Origin: Streptomyces sp. NBC_01481
GTDB lineage: Bacteria; Actinomycetota; Actinomycetes; Streptomycetales; Streptomycetaceae
Length of the DNA stretch: 64,000 nt
Assembly: GCF_026339995.1 (NCBI RefSeq)
Contig: NZ_JAPEPT010000003.1
Span: 806,001 to 870,000 of the forward strand
Direction of reading: 5' to 3'
Below, in pieces: positions 24,936-33,793 of the stretch. The position numbers and the translations under genes were made by a program. Under the pieces are notes generated by a model, which was not told the DNA's origin, ran no database searches, and saw only the letters and a list, made by a program, of their open reading frames with translations. Every line of letters begins with the position of its first letter. Within the stretch, counting starts at the first letter, position 1.

Positions 24936-26653
24936 CGGGCGGTCTCCTCGGGAACGGTGATCACGGTGGGGCCCGGGGTGGCCAGGGCCCGGGTGAGTGC
25001 GGTGGCGAGCGCGCCGGGGGTGGGGGCATGCACACCGTGCCCGCCGTAGGCGCGGGCGAGGGCGGGCAGATCGACGGGCGCGAAGTCGACGGCAGCCGGT
25101 TCGTCGCCGCGGGCGGCCATCTCGTCGCGGATCTCCCCGTACCCGCCGTTGTCGAACACCACGACGGGCAGGGGAAGTTGAAGCTGAGTGGCGGTGGCGA
25201 GCTCCTGCACGGAGAACTGCAGCCCGCCGTCCCCGCTGAGCGCGATCACCTGGCGGTCCGGGTGCGCGGTCTTGGCGCCGATCGCGGCGGGCAGGGCGTA
25301 GCCGAGGGTGCCGAATCCGGTGGGGTGCAGATAGCGGGCGCCGGGGCCGATGGGCAGATGGGGCAGGGCCCCGTAGTAGCAGCACTGGGCGCTGTCGGAG
25401 GTGATGACGGCGTCGGCGTCGAGGACGCCGCGGATCGCCTGGAGGTACGGCAGCCAGCGCGCGTCCCGCTCCCGGGTCTCGTCGTCCCGCGCGAGGCGCA
25501 GAGCGGCGACCTCCTCGGCGGCACCTGGCGAGCCGTCCCCCGCGTCGTCGGCTCCGCTCCCCGTATCCCGTACGAGACGCAGATCCACGGCACGCGGCAC
25601 TGCATCCCGCCCCGGACGCAGCGCGGTGACGTTTCCCCCGGCCGCCCGGCCGGCTCCGGCGTCCCTGCACGCGGCCAGCAGCGCACCGAGCACCTGCTGC
25701 GCGTCGCCCACCAGCGCGACGTCCGCCGGGAGCGCCGCATACATCTGCGCCGGGTCCACGTCGACACGCACCAGCGTCCCGCCCAGCGGCGGCGGCTCCG
25801 ACCACAGGTCGGACTCGGCCAGTTCGGTCCCCACAGCCAGCACCACATCGCGCTCGGTCAGCCACTTCTGTACGGCCGGGCTGTGCAGCGAGACGCCCAG
25901 CGACAGTGGATGGGTCTCGTCCACGATCCCCTTGCCGTTGGCGGTGGTGACGACGGGTGCGCTCAACTCCTCGGCCAGAGCGAGCAGTTCACCGGCAGCG
26001 CCGCGCGCCCCGCCCCCCAGCACGAGCGCGGGCCTGCTCGCCGTGCGCAGGGCGTCGGCGGCCTCCCGCAGCCCGGTTGCAGGGGGGATCAAGGTCCCGG
26101 CCGCCGGGGCGCCGCGTACCTCACCCGCCTTTTCCGCGGTCTCCAGCAGATCGAGAGGAATCTCGATGTGCACCGGCCGCGGCCGCCCGGTGGCGAAGAG
26201 CGTGAACGCCCGCGCGACCGCGGCGCCGATCTCGTCGGCCGTCGACACCCGGTGGCTGAACGCCGCGACGCCCCGCAGCGCCTCGGTCTGGCTGCGCATC
26301 TCGTGCAGCAGGCCGGTCGACTGGCGCGGGTGGCGCAGTGGCATCCCGGGCGAGACCACGAGCAGCGGCACACTGTCGGAGTACGCCTGGCCGACCGCCG
26401 CCGCGATGTTCAGCAGTGCGGGTCCCGTCGTGGTGATCGCGACCCCGGGCCGCCCGCTGACCCGGGCGTACGCATCGGCCGCGTACCCCGCGCCCTGCTC
26501 ATGACGCGGCGTCACATGGGAGATTCCGTAAGCGGCGAGATGCCGATAGATCTCCAGATTGTGCGTGCCAGGAATCCCGAAGGCCTGGGTGACGCCGTGT
26601 GCCGTCAGTGCCCGGACGACGGCCTCGCCGCCCGTCACAGCCGTCGACGCCAT
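24932..26653 (-). CDS. Thiamine-diphosphate-dependent enzyme (acetolactate synthase-like large subunit)
   Basis: 573 aa with the three domains of the ALS/benzoylformate decarboxylase family. Domain 1 has FGIPGTHNLEIYRHL and the TPP-activating Glu in TPRHEQGAGYAADAYAR. The C-terminal cofactor motif is ALSGDGGLQFSVQELATA...VVFDNGGYGEI. No small subunit is nearby, and the context is catabolic rather than branched-chain biosynthesis, so it may decarboxylate or ligate a 2-oxo acid. Coupled by 4-nt overlap to the dehydrogenase. Intact. Confidence 0.85.
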   Translation of the reverse strand: MASTAVTGGEAVVRALTAHGVTQAFGIPGTHNLEIYRHLAAYGISHVTPRHEQGAGYAADAYARVSGRPGVAITTTGPALLNIAAAVGQAYSDSVPLLVVSPGMPLRHPRQSTGLLHEMRSQTEALRGVAAFSHRVSTADEIGAAVARAFTLFATGRPRPVHIEIPLDLLETAEKAGEVRGAPAAGTLIPPATGLREAADALRTASRPALVLGGGARGAAGELLALAEELSAPVVTTANGKGIVDETHPLSLGVSLHSPAVQKWLTERDVVLAVGTELAESDLWSEPPPLGGTLVRVDVDPAQMYAALPADVALVGDAQQVLGALLAACRDAGAGRAAGGNVTALRPGRDAVPRAVDLRLVRDTGSGADDAGDGSPGAAEEVAALRLARDDETRERDARWLPYLQAIRGVLDADAVITSDSAQCCYYGALPHLPIGPGARYLHPTGFGTLGYALPAAIGAKTAHPDRQVIALSGDGGLQFSVQELATATQLQLPLPVVVFDNGGYGEIRDEMAARGDEPAAVDFAPVDLPALARAYGGHGVHAPTPGALATALTRALATPGPTVITVPEETAR

Positions 26654-26654
26654 G

Positions 26655-26958
26655 TCACATGCTCCTGGAGATGATCAGCCGCATGATGCCCGAGGTGCCT
26701 TCCTCGATCTCCTCCAGCTTGGCGTCCCGCATCCACTGCTCCACGGGGAACGCGCGGGCGTACCCCCATCCGCCCAGCGTCTGGACCGCTGCCCAGGTGC
26801 AGTACGCGGCCGTCTCGGAGGCCGTCAGTTTCGCCATCGCCGCCTCGTCCACCGCGCGCCCGCGGCCGGATCCCCTCGCGGGCGAACGCGCGGCTGAGGT
26901 CGACGATGTCGCGCTGTTCGGTCGTGAGCGGGACCAGCTCGGTGGGGAGCTCGGACAT
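26655..26958 (-). pseudogene. Acyl-CoA dehydrogenase remnant with internal deletion and frame change
   Basis: ATG 26958 with GGAGG opens an N-terminal segment (LTTEQRDIVDLSRAFAREGI) typical of acyl-CoA dehydrogenases. About 32 residues in, the frame changes and the next recognisable part, in another frame, is the C-terminal end (QTLGGWGYARAFPVEQWMRDAKLEEIEEGTSGI split over this tract) ending at 26655. Only about 100 of the usual 380-400 codons remain. It was the first gene of the operon with the TPP enzyme, 2 bp before it. Confidence 0.75.
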
Positions 26959-27105
26959 GGTGCCTCCAGGCACGATGAGGACGGAGTAACTGAACCGTCG
27001 GTCAGTATCTGGAGGCGCGGGCTCCCGTGTCAACATGATCGTCAACTGCCCTGCCGGGTGGTCCGCCCGGCGGACCGGGCGGATGTCCGGGCCGCGAGCG
27101 GGCGG

Positions 27106-27684
27106 TCAGACGGAGGCGGACCCGGGCACGGCCCCGCGGGCCGGAATCTCGCAGTGGTCCTTGAACCCCTGGCTGGTCAGACCGAGGGCCGAATTCATCC
27201 GCGAGCGCAGGTTCTCCACCGCCACAATCGCCGTGAGCTCGACAAACGCGGCCTCGCCCAGCGTCGCGAGCAGCCGCGCGGCCTGCTCGTCCTCGACCTT
27301 GGGCGGATTGGCGGTCATCGCCTCCGCGTACTCCATGACATCGCGCTCCAGCGCGGTGTACGCGTCGCTGTCGCGCCATACCGGCACATCGTGCAGCTTG
27401 CGTACGTCCATGCCGCGCTCCCGGCTCACCCAGTGGCCGAAGTCCATGCACCAGCTGCAGCCGATCGACGCGGCCGACGCCATCTCGGCCAGCGCCTTCA
27501 GATCGGCGTCGAGGTGCTTCCACTTCGCCACCGACTGCTCGAAACGCAGATCGCTCCAGAGCACCCGTGGGTTGTGGGCCAGCGCCCGGGCGGGGTCGAG
27601 CACCTTTCCGTACACGCGCCGGGAGTACCACTCGGTGAGGCGGAAGAGCGGCGAACGGCGCGGGGTGAGGGAGATACGGGCCAT
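27106..27684 (-). CDS. AhpD-like / carboxymuconolactone decarboxylase-family protein
   Basis: 192 aa; ATG 27684 (MARISLTPRRSP) is preferred over a longer start. The CMD motif GCSWCMDFGHW carries the CxxC redox pair, followed by the conserved helix ERDVMEYAEAM. These proteins are alkylhydroperoxidase-like thiol peroxidases or reductants. It is divergent from the F420/flavin oxidoreductase gene, with 134 bp between them. Confidence 0.82.
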   Translation of the reverse strand: MARISLTPRRSPLFRLTEWYSRRVYGKVLDPARALAHNPRVLWSDLRFEQSVAKWKHLDADLKALAEMASAASIGCSWCMDFGHWVSRERGMDVRKLHDVPVWRDSDAYTALERDVMEYAEAMTANPPKVEDEQAARLLATLGEAAFVELTAIVAVENLRSRMNSALGLTSQGFKDHCEIPARGAVPGSASV

Positions 27685-27818
27685 GACGGGCCTCCTGAGC
27701 TGTGGACGGTGTCCTTTCACGCCTACGACGGACGGGGTGCGGCCGGATGTGACATCACGAACCGCGGCCGGGAAAAGATCTTCAGGAACACCCGCACCGG
27801 GACGGGCGTTGCCTGGTC

Positions 27819-28256
27819 ATGACGGAAAGCGCGCAGCAGGACGCCTTGCTCAGGCTGGTCGCCGAATACAAAGGCGGGGTGCTGGTCACCCTCAAGCGGG
27901 ACGGCAGGCCCCAGCTCTCCAATGTGAACCACTTCTACTACCCGCAGGAGCGGACCATCCGGGTGTCGCTCACGGACGGCCGCGCCAAGACCGCGAACCT
28001 GCGCCGCGACCCCCGCGCCTCGTACCACGTCACGAGCCAGGACCGCTGGGCCTGGACCGTCGCCGAGGGCACCGCCGAGCTCTCCGAGGTCGCGGCCGAT
28101 CCGTACGACGAAACGGTCGAGGAACTGATCACGCTCTACCGCGACGTCAGCGGCGAGCACCCGGACTGGGACGACTACCGCCGTGCCATGGTCCGCGACA
28201 AACGCCTCGTGCTCAGGCTGCGGGTGGAACGGGCCTACGGCCAGCCCCGAGGCTGA
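27819..28256 (+). CDS. PPOX-class F420/FMN-dependent oxidoreductase
   Basis: 145 aa, split-barrel flavin-binding fold: VTLKRDGRPQLSNVNHFYYP near the N-terminus, RAKTANLRRDPRASYHV in the middle and AEGTAELSEV towards the C-terminus, all typical of the PPOX-class F420-dependent family. It reduces or oxidises small substrates with F420 or flavin; the substrate is unknown. Single gene, divergent from the AhpD-like gene. Confidence 0.87.
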   Translation: MTESAQQDALLRLVAEYKGGVLVTLKRDGRPQLSNVNHFYYPQERTIRVSLTDGRAKTANLRRDPRASYHVTSQDRWAWTVAEGTAELSEVAADPYDETVEELITLYRDVSGEHPDWDDYRRAMVRDKRLVLRLRVERAYGQPRG

Positions 28257-28312
28257 CCACTGTCGGACCCCACGCACATAATGAAGACACCACACCGACC
28301 TCAGGAGGTGCC

Positions 28313-29497
28313 GTGACTGGCACTGGTCCCCACAACCCGCTGAGTTCCCGGCTGCGCGCGCTCCGGCCGGCTGCTTTCGGCGCCGACCCGTCCGGCGAGC
28401 GGTGGGAGCGGATAAAGCGCTCACCGAACTTCTCCGACGGCGTCTTCCAGAACCCCGTGGGAGCCAGGACCAGGCCGTCCGGCGGTTCCATGATCGAGTT
28501 CGCCAAGATCTACTTCCGCAAGGAGGCGCGGGCCCGCCGCTCCCCGGTCGGGCATGTGCCCCTGCATGCCACCACCCTCGCCGACCTGGCCAAACCGCCT
28601 GCCTCCGGGCTGCGGCTCACCTGGATGGGACACTCCAGCGTCCTCACGGAGATCGACGGGCGGCGGGTGCTCTTCGACCCGGTCTGGGGCGAGCGCTGCT
28701 CCCCCTTCCCCTTCGCCGGTCCCAAGCGGCTGCACCCCGTGCCCGTGTCGCTCGCGGCCCTCGGCCCGGTCGATGTCGTCGTGATCTCCCACGACCACTA
28801 CGACCACCTCGATCTGCCCAGCATCCGGGCGCTGGCCTCCACCGACACGATCTTCGCGGTGCCTCTCGGCGTCGGCGCGCACCTGGAGCACTGGGGCGTG
28901 CCCGCCGACCGGCTGCGCGAGCTGGACTGGAACGAATCGGCGGAGGTGGCGGGCCTGCGCCTGACCGCGACCCCGGCCCGGCACTTCTGCGGCCGTGGAA
29001 TCCGCAATCAGCAGCACACGCTCTGGGCGTCCTGGGCCGTCGCGGGCCCCGAGCACCGCGTCTACCACAGCGGTGACACCGGATACTTCCCCGGCTTCAA
29101 GGACATCGGCGCCGAGCACGGCCCCTTCGACGCCACCATGATCCAGATCGGCGCGTACAGCGAATACTGGCCGGACATCCATATGACACCCGCCGAGGGC
29201 ATGCGCGCCCACCTCGATCTCCAGGGGGGCGAACCGTCCGGCGCGATGCTGCCGATCCACTGGGGCACGTTCAATCTCGCGCCGCACCCGTGGGCCGAGC
29301 CCGGGGAGGGCACGGTCGCCGCGGCCGCTGCGGAAGGCGCCCGTGTCGCGCTGCCGCGGCCCGGCGAGCCCTTCGAGCCGACGGCCGCGAGTGTTCCGTC
29401 CGAGCTGTGGTGGCGCGCTGCGGCGACCGCGCCCGCACAGGGCTGGGCCGCGTCCGGCGACAAGGGCAGGGGCCCCGAGGTGGCGCCGACCGCCTGA
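28313..29497 (+). CDS. Metallo-beta-lactamase-fold hydrolase (NAPE-PLD/UlaG-like)
   Basis: 394 aa from GTG 28313 after CAGGAGGTGCC; the frame running back to 27035 crosses the oxidoreductase gene and is rejected. The metal-binding motif VVISHDHYDHLD (HxHxDH) is near residue 160; further ligands are in PARHFCGRG, HSGDTGYF and LPIHWGTF. Preceding RLTWMGHSSVLTEIDG is typical of the NAPE-PLD/L-ascorbate-6-phosphate lactonase branch. No signal peptide. Substrate unknown, possibly phospholipid-like. Confidence 0.87.
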   Translation: MTGTGPHNPLSSRLRALRPAAFGADPSGERWERIKRSPNFSDGVFQNPVGARTRPSGGSMIEFAKIYFRKEARARRSPVGHVPLHATTLADLAKPPASGLRLTWMGHSSVLTEIDGRRVLFDPVWGERCSPFPFAGPKRLHPVPVSLAALGPVDVVVISHDHYDHLDLPSIRALASTDTIFAVPLGVGAHLEHWGVPADRLRELDWNESAEVAGLRLTATPARHFCGRGIRNQQHTLWASWAVAGPEHRVYHSGDTGYFPGFKDIGAEHGPFDATMIQIGAYSEYWPDIHMTPAEGMRAHLDLQGGEPSGAMLPIHWGTFNLAPHPWAEPGEGTVAAAAAEGARVALPRPGEPFEPTAASVPSELWWRAAATAPAQGWAASGDKGRGPEVAPTA

Positions 29498-29762
29498 TCG
29501 CCGACGCGTCCTCGGGCTCCCGCCGACACACCCGGCGGGGGCGCGTTTTCGGCCTGCCGTGCGAAGGGTCATACCAGAGCGGGAATGAATAGCGGGTAAG
29601 TTTGTCAACTGCCCCCCGCACGTGCCCTCTTGGCGACTACCGTGTGTGCCCGGTGATCCACGATGGGCTTTTTCTGCCTACGCCGAGCCTATCGTCGAGC
29701 CGAAGCTGACCACTTGCATTGCAGTACGCCGATTCCTGGGGCCCCACGTACCAAGGATGCTG

Positions 29763-31580
29763 ATGTCTCAATTACGCGCACCCGCCGCGCGGCCGGACCG
29801 CCGGGAGGGCGGGCGCCATGGCCGGCCAGGCGCACGCTCCCTGCCGTCAGCCGGAAGGTCGCAACCCGTGCCGTCGTCGCCGGAAGCCCGTATACGCCCT
29901 CAACTCCAACGCACCGCAGTGCTGCCGGCGGTCATCGTCGCCCTCAGCGGAGCGACTGCCGTGCTCTACACGATCCACGCCGCCGGTCTGCGGCCCACCG
30001 TCGAACTCTGGGCCGTACTGGCCGGTGCCGCCGTGCTCGCCATCGCCGCGGTCGCCGCGGCGGCCATCGGCGCGGACCGCACGGCCAAATCCGTACTGGA
30101 CCGCTGTGCGGCCCTGCGCCGCTCATCCGCACGCGGGCAGGCCGATCTGCAGACGGTCGTCGACCAGCTCAGACGGGGAGAGGGACCGCCCGCGCGCCGT
30201 TCCCCCCTGCCCGCGCCCCTCGACGGCGACGAGTTCGACCTGCTGACGCAGGAGCTGAGCCGCTCGCACGACGCCGCCGTGGCGGCCGTGGTGCAGGCAT
30301 CCCGGCTCTCCAGCAGCGTCGGCAACGAACAGAAGGTCGAGGTCTTCGTCAATCTGGCCCGGCGGCTCCAGTCGCTGGTCCACCGGGAGATCCAGCTCCT
30401 CGACGAGCTGGAGAACGAGGTCGAGGACCCGGAGCTGCTCAAGGGCCTCTTCCATGTCGACCACCTCGCCACCCGCATCCGCAGGCACGCGGAGAACCTC
30501 GCCGTCCTCGGCGGCGCGATCTCCCGGCGGCAGTGGTCCAACCCGGTCACCATGACGGAGGTGCTGCGTTCCGCGATCGCGGAGGTGGAGCAGTATCCCC
30601 GGGTCAAGCTGGTGCCGCCGATCGACGGCACACTACGCGGACACGCTGTCGCCGACGTGATCCACCTGCTGGCCGAACTGGTCGAGAACGCCACCCTGTT
30701 CTCCGCCCCGCACACCCAGGTACTGATGCGAGCCCAGCACGTCACGGCCGGACTCGCCGTCGAGGTCGAGGACCGCGGCCTCGGTATGCCGGTGGACGAG
30801 CAGAACAGGATGAACGCCCTGCTCGCCGACCCCGACCAGGTGAACGTAGCCCATCTGCTGCAGGACGGGCGGATCGGCCTCTTCGTCGTCTCGGCGCTGG
30901 CCCGCAGGCACGGCATCGCGGTACGCCTGCAGTCCAACATCTACGGCGGCGTCCAGGCCATCCTCGTACTCCCGCAGGGGCTCCTCGGCGCCGAGCCTGA
31001 CGCGCTCCAGCACAACGCCGCGGCCGCCGCGTCCGAAGCCGCGGCGCGCCCGAGGGGAGAGACGAGCATCACCCAGGCGACCGCGGTACGCCCGCCGATT
31101 CCGCAGCAGCCCCACTCCCCGCCGCAGCTGCCACAGCAGCAACAGAGGCAACCGCAGCGGGAGCCGGCGCACGCCACCACCTTCGGCTCGGGCCCCCTCC
31201 CCGTACGGGGAGAGCGCGCGGACCGCCCCAACCCGGCGTCAGCCACCCCCGGTGCCAGCCACTCGGACATCAGCCCTGCGGGCGTCAACCACGGCAGCGT
31301 CAACCACGCGGCACCCGCGCCGAGCTCACCCGCCGAGGCCCCCGATGTGGTGCGCGGCACCATGGGCCGCCCCCAACTGCCCAAGCGCCGCAGCCAGGAG
31401 CACCTCGTCCCCCAGCTGCGCGACGCTCCGGCGCCCCGCAAGGACGACGATCACGCCCTCCACGACCCGGGCCTGATGGCGGCCTTCCAGCGGGGCATCG
31501 GACTGGCAGAGTCCCAGCCCCTCGCGGACAGCGCGCCGCTGCCTGACCCGCAGCGCCACGACAACACCTCCAAGGAGTAG
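29763..31580 (+). CDS. cvnA: Conservon histidine-kinase-like sensor CvnA
   Basis: 605 aa. ATG 29763 is chosen for AAGGA six bases upstream; codon 4 is TTA (29772-29774), so translation should need the bldA tRNA. A membrane region (residues about 45-100) is followed by a coiled-coil/dimerisation part and a HATPase_c domain (LLAELVENATLFSAPHTQV, EDRGLGMPVDEQNRMNAL). A Gln/Pro-rich tail follows. CvnA proteins act upstream of a Roadblock protein, DUF742 and a GTPase. This is the first of five coupled genes. Confidence 0.88.
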   Translation: MSQLRAPAARPDRREGGRHGRPGARSLPSAGRSQPVPSSPEARIRPQLQRTAVLPAVIVALSGATAVLYTIHAAGLRPTVELWAVLAGAAVLAIAAVAAAAIGADRTAKSVLDRCAALRRSSARGQADLQTVVDQLRRGEGPPARRSPLPAPLDGDEFDLLTQELSRSHDAAVAAVVQASRLSSSVGNEQKVEVFVNLARRLQSLVHREIQLLDELENEVEDPELLKGLFHVDHLATRIRRHAENLAVLGGAISRRQWSNPVTMTEVLRSAIAEVEQYPRVKLVPPIDGTLRGHAVADVIHLLAELVENATLFSAPHTQVLMRAQHVTAGLAVEVEDRGLGMPVDEQNRMNALLADPDQVNVAHLLQDGRIGLFVVSALARRHGIAVRLQSNIYGGVQAILVLPQGLLGAEPDALQHNAAAAASEAAARPRGETSITQATAVRPPIPQQPHSPPQLPQQQQRQPQREPAHATTFGSGPLPVRGERADRPNPASATPGASHSDISPAGVNHGSVNHAAPAPSSPAEAPDVVRGTMGRPQLPKRRSQEHLVPQLRDAPAPRKDDDHALHDPGLMAAFQRGIGLAESQPLADSAPLPDPQRHDNTSKE

Positions 31581-31586
31581 ATCACC

Positions 31587-32021
31587 ATGGTGAGCGATGT
31601 GCCGAACGGCCATGCCTCGGACCTCGACTGGCTGCTCAGCGGCCTGGTCCAGCGCGTGCCGTACACCCGGAACGCGGTACTGCTCTCCTCCGACGGGCTG
31701 GTGAAATCCGTGCACGGCCTGGACCCCGACAGCGCCGACCACATGGCGGCGCTCGCCTCCGGCCTCTACTCCCTGGGCCGCAGCGCCGGAGCGCGCTTCG
31801 GTGACGGGGGAGAGGTGCGCCAGGTGGTGGTGGAACTGGACTCGACTCTGCTGTTCGTCTCCACCGCGGGTTCCGGCACCTGTCTCGCCGTGCTCGCCGG
31901 GCGGGAGGCGGACGCCGCGGTCCTCGGATACGAGATGGCGATGCTGGTCAAGAGCGTACGGCCGTATCTGACCACGCCCGCCAGACATTCGGCCGGGGCG
32001 CCGAGTGCCGCGGGGCAGTGA
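31587..32021 (+). CDS. cvnB: Roadblock/LC7-domain protein CvnB
   Basis: 144 aa, 6 bp after cvnA; the last GTGA overlaps cvnC. The Roadblock fold is seen in LDWLLSGLVQRVPYTRNAVLLSSDGL, which starts the domain, with later SLGRSAGARFGDGGEVRQVVVE. CvnB proteins dimerise and regulate the Ras-like GTPase of the conservon. Appears complete. Confidence 0.9.
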   Translation: MVSDVPNGHASDLDWLLSGLVQRVPYTRNAVLLSSDGLVKSVHGLDPDSADHMAALASGLYSLGRSAGARFGDGGEVRQVVVELDSTLLFVSTAGSGTCLAVLAGREADAAVLGYEMAMLVKSVRPYLTTPARHSAGAPSAAGQ

Positions 32022-32395
32022 AAGTGCCGTCCCCCAAGGACGGGCCACTGCTCGACGACGCGGCCGGCCGGCTCATCCGCCCGTACACGGTGAGCGGCGG
32101 CCGCACCCGTCCGACGGCCGCACTGGACCTGCTCTCCCTCGTGATGGCGACCGGGACCGTGCCGCAGACGCACTTAGGACCCGAGCACGCCACGGCGCTC
32201 GGCCTGTGCGACGGGCCGACGTCGGTGGCCGAGATCTCCGCACATCTCAGGCTTCCGGCGGTCGTCACCAAGGTGTTGCTCTCCGATCTGGTGGACTGCG
32301 GCGCGGTCACCGCGCGGGCGCCGCGCTGCAACGACTCACTCACGGACCGTTCATTGCTGGAGGCGGTGCTCGATGGCCTACGACGACGGCTCTGA
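32018..32395 (+). CDS. cvnC: DUF742-family protein CvnC
   Basis: 125 aa, GTG start overlapping the cvnB stop. The DUF742 core reads RLIRPYTVSGGRTRPTA and later SVAEISAHLRLPAVVTKVLL, a winged-helix-like pattern. An in-frame TTA codon is at 32174-32176 (in QTHLGPEH). It sits between cvnB and cvnD and completes the regulator set. Its 3' end overlaps the cvnD start by 23 nt. Confidence 0.88.
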   Translation: MKVPSPKDGPLLDDAAGRLIRPYTVSGGRTRPTAALDLLSLVMATGTVPQTHLGPEHATALGLCDGPTSVAEISAHLRLPAVVTKVLLSDLVDCGAVTARAPRCNDSLTDRSLLEAVLDGLRRRL

Positions 32396-32990
32396 AGTCG
32401 ACGACCTCTTCCCAACCGCTCTGAAGATCCTGGTCGCGGGCGGATTCGGGGTGGGCAAGACGACCTTTGTGGGGGCGGTCAGCGAGATCGAACCCCTCAG
32501 TACGGAAGAACTGCTGACCCAGGTCAGCGTGGCGACCGACAGACTCGACGGCATCGAGTCCAAGACCACCACGACGGTCGCCATGGACTTCGGCCGGATA
32601 ACGCTGGACCGGAGCCATGTGCTCTATCTGTTCGGCACACCCGGCCAGGAGCGCTTCTGGTTCATGTGGGACGAGCTCTCCGAGGGCGCCCTCGGAGCGG
32701 TTGTGCTCGCCGACACGCGCCGACTCGAGGACTCCTTCTCCGCCGTGGACTTCTTCGAGCGGCGCGGCATCGGATTCGTCGTCGCCGTCAACGAGTTCGA
32801 CGGCGCCTACCGCTATGAACCGGAAGAGGTACGGGCCGCGATCGACCTCAAGCCGGAGGTGCCGGTCGTCCTGTGCGACGCACGTATCGCCAGCTCGGGG
32901 ATAGGAACACTGGTCACCCTCGTCCAGCATCTGCTCACCACGACCCCGGCGCCGGCCGCGCCGGCCCCGAGTTACGGAGCACAGATATGA
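32373..32990 (+). CDS. cvnD: Ras-like GTPase CvnD
   Basis: 205 aa. The P-loop GGFGVGKTTF is at residues 23-32 and the switch-II-like FGTPGQERFWFMW near 82. The last GTP-binding motif is VVAVNEFD, where Ras has NKxD, so Lys is Glu here; this is normal in this branch. It acts as the GTP switch of the conservon and should interact with CvnB. The stop overlaps the ATG of the GAF gene (ATGA). Confidence 0.9.
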   Translation: MAYDDGSEVDDLFPTALKILVAGGFGVGKTTFVGAVSEIEPLSTEELLTQVSVATDRLDGIESKTTTTVAMDFGRITLDRSHVLYLFGTPGQERFWFMWDELSEGALGAVVLADTRRLEDSFSAVDFFERRGIGFVVAVNEFDGAYRYEPEEVRAAIDLKPEVPVVLCDARIASSGIGTLVTLVQHLLTTTPAPAAPAPSYGAQI

Positions 32991-33562
32991 CGTACGACCC
33001 GACCGGCCATCTGCTGCTGACCCCCGTCGACCGCGAGGCGCCCGTCCGCGTGCGGCGGCTGCGCCAGCTCGGCTTCGGGGACCGGCCGGACCCCGCCTTC
33101 GACGAATTCGCGCACAAGCTCGCGGAGGTGACCGGGGCGCCGTTCTCCATGGTCAACTTCATTGACGAGCACCGGCAGTTCTTCGCGGGGCTGCACACCC
33201 CCTCCGGTATGCACACCGGCAGCGATCTGGGCGCGGCGGCCGTGGCGGGGGACGGCGGGGTCAGCCGTTTCATGGCGCGCGACCACGGCTACTGCCCGCA
33301 TGTGGTCGTACGGCGCAAGGCGCTCGTCCTGGAGGACGTCTGCGACTATCCGAGGTTCGCGGGCAACCCGGTCGTCGACGAGATCGGCATCCGCTCCTAT
33401 CTCGGGGCGCCGCTCATCGACCGTACGGGGATCGCGCTGGGCACCATCTGCGTCGTGGACACGGAGCCCCGGCCGTGGGGGCGCGCGGGTCTGGAGACGA
33501 TCAAGTCGCTGGCGGCGGAGCTGATCGAGCAGATCCACCGTCGCGAGGATGGCCGGATCTAG
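32987..33562 (+). CDS. GAF-domain protein at the fifth conservon position
   Basis: 191 aa; ATG overlaps the cvnD stop. A single GAF domain covers most of the protein (FDEFAHKLAEVTGAPFSMVNF, IRSYLGAPLIDRTGIALGTI, then a C-terminal helix). Several conservons carry a cytochrome P450 here; this one carries a sensor domain instead. It could bind haem, a chromophore or a nucleotide. Its TAG stop is provided by the left CTAG end of the inverted-repeat element. Confidence 0.87.
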   Translation: MTYDPTGHLLLTPVDREAPVRVRRLRQLGFGDRPDPAFDEFAHKLAEVTGAPFSMVNFIDEHRQFFAGLHTPSGMHTGSDLGAAAVAGDGGVSRFMARDHGYCPHVVVRRKALVLEDVCDYPRFAGNPVVDEIGIRSYLGAPLIDRTGIALGTICVVDTEPRPWGRAGLETIKSLAAELIEQIHRREDGRI

Positions 33563-33724
33563 GTCCTGGCCGGCCGATCTTGCCGGGCTCGCGTGCCCTG
33601 GCACGGCACCTCGCTGCGTTGTCGTCAGTCGCCTACGCTCCGCGTGGGCTCCTTCCTCCGCCTTGCGATGCACCACGCCAGACCCCGCTCGCTGATCCGG
33701 CCTGATCGACCGGCCAGGACCTAG
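33559..33724. mobile_element. MITE-like inverted-repeat element 1 (166 bp)
   Basis: Terminal inverted repeats of about 21 bp (CTAGGTCCTGGCCGG... and its complement, one mismatch) start and end with CTAG. The internal core (GATCTTGCCGGGCTCGCGTG, later GTTGTCGTCAGTCG and CCAGACCCCGCTC) recurs in the elements at 37458 and 49948. It carries no gene; short ORFs in it are artefacts. The left CTAG contains the stop codon of the GAF gene. CTAG ends fit a YTAR-type target, as duplicated by some IS5-group transposases; that link is inference. Confidence 0.75.
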
Positions 33725-33738
33725 CGGGGTTGCCGGGC

Positions 33739-33771
33739 CCCGGGGTACGCCTCTTGGTGGCGTACCCCGGG
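33739..33771. terminator. Bidirectional hairpin terminator
   Basis: A perfect 13-bp stem (CCCGGGGTACGCC, loop of 7, complementary arm) lies between the converging GAF and acyl-CoA dehydrogenase genes. Confidence 0.75.
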
Positions 33772-33793
33772 CCGGGGCGGAGCTCAGGGTCGG

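Noticed and set aside
24936..25865. Upstream extension of the amino acid dehydrogenase frame
   Set aside because: It overlaps the TPP enzyme gene in another frame on the same strand; the ATGA overlap at 24935 is the better start.
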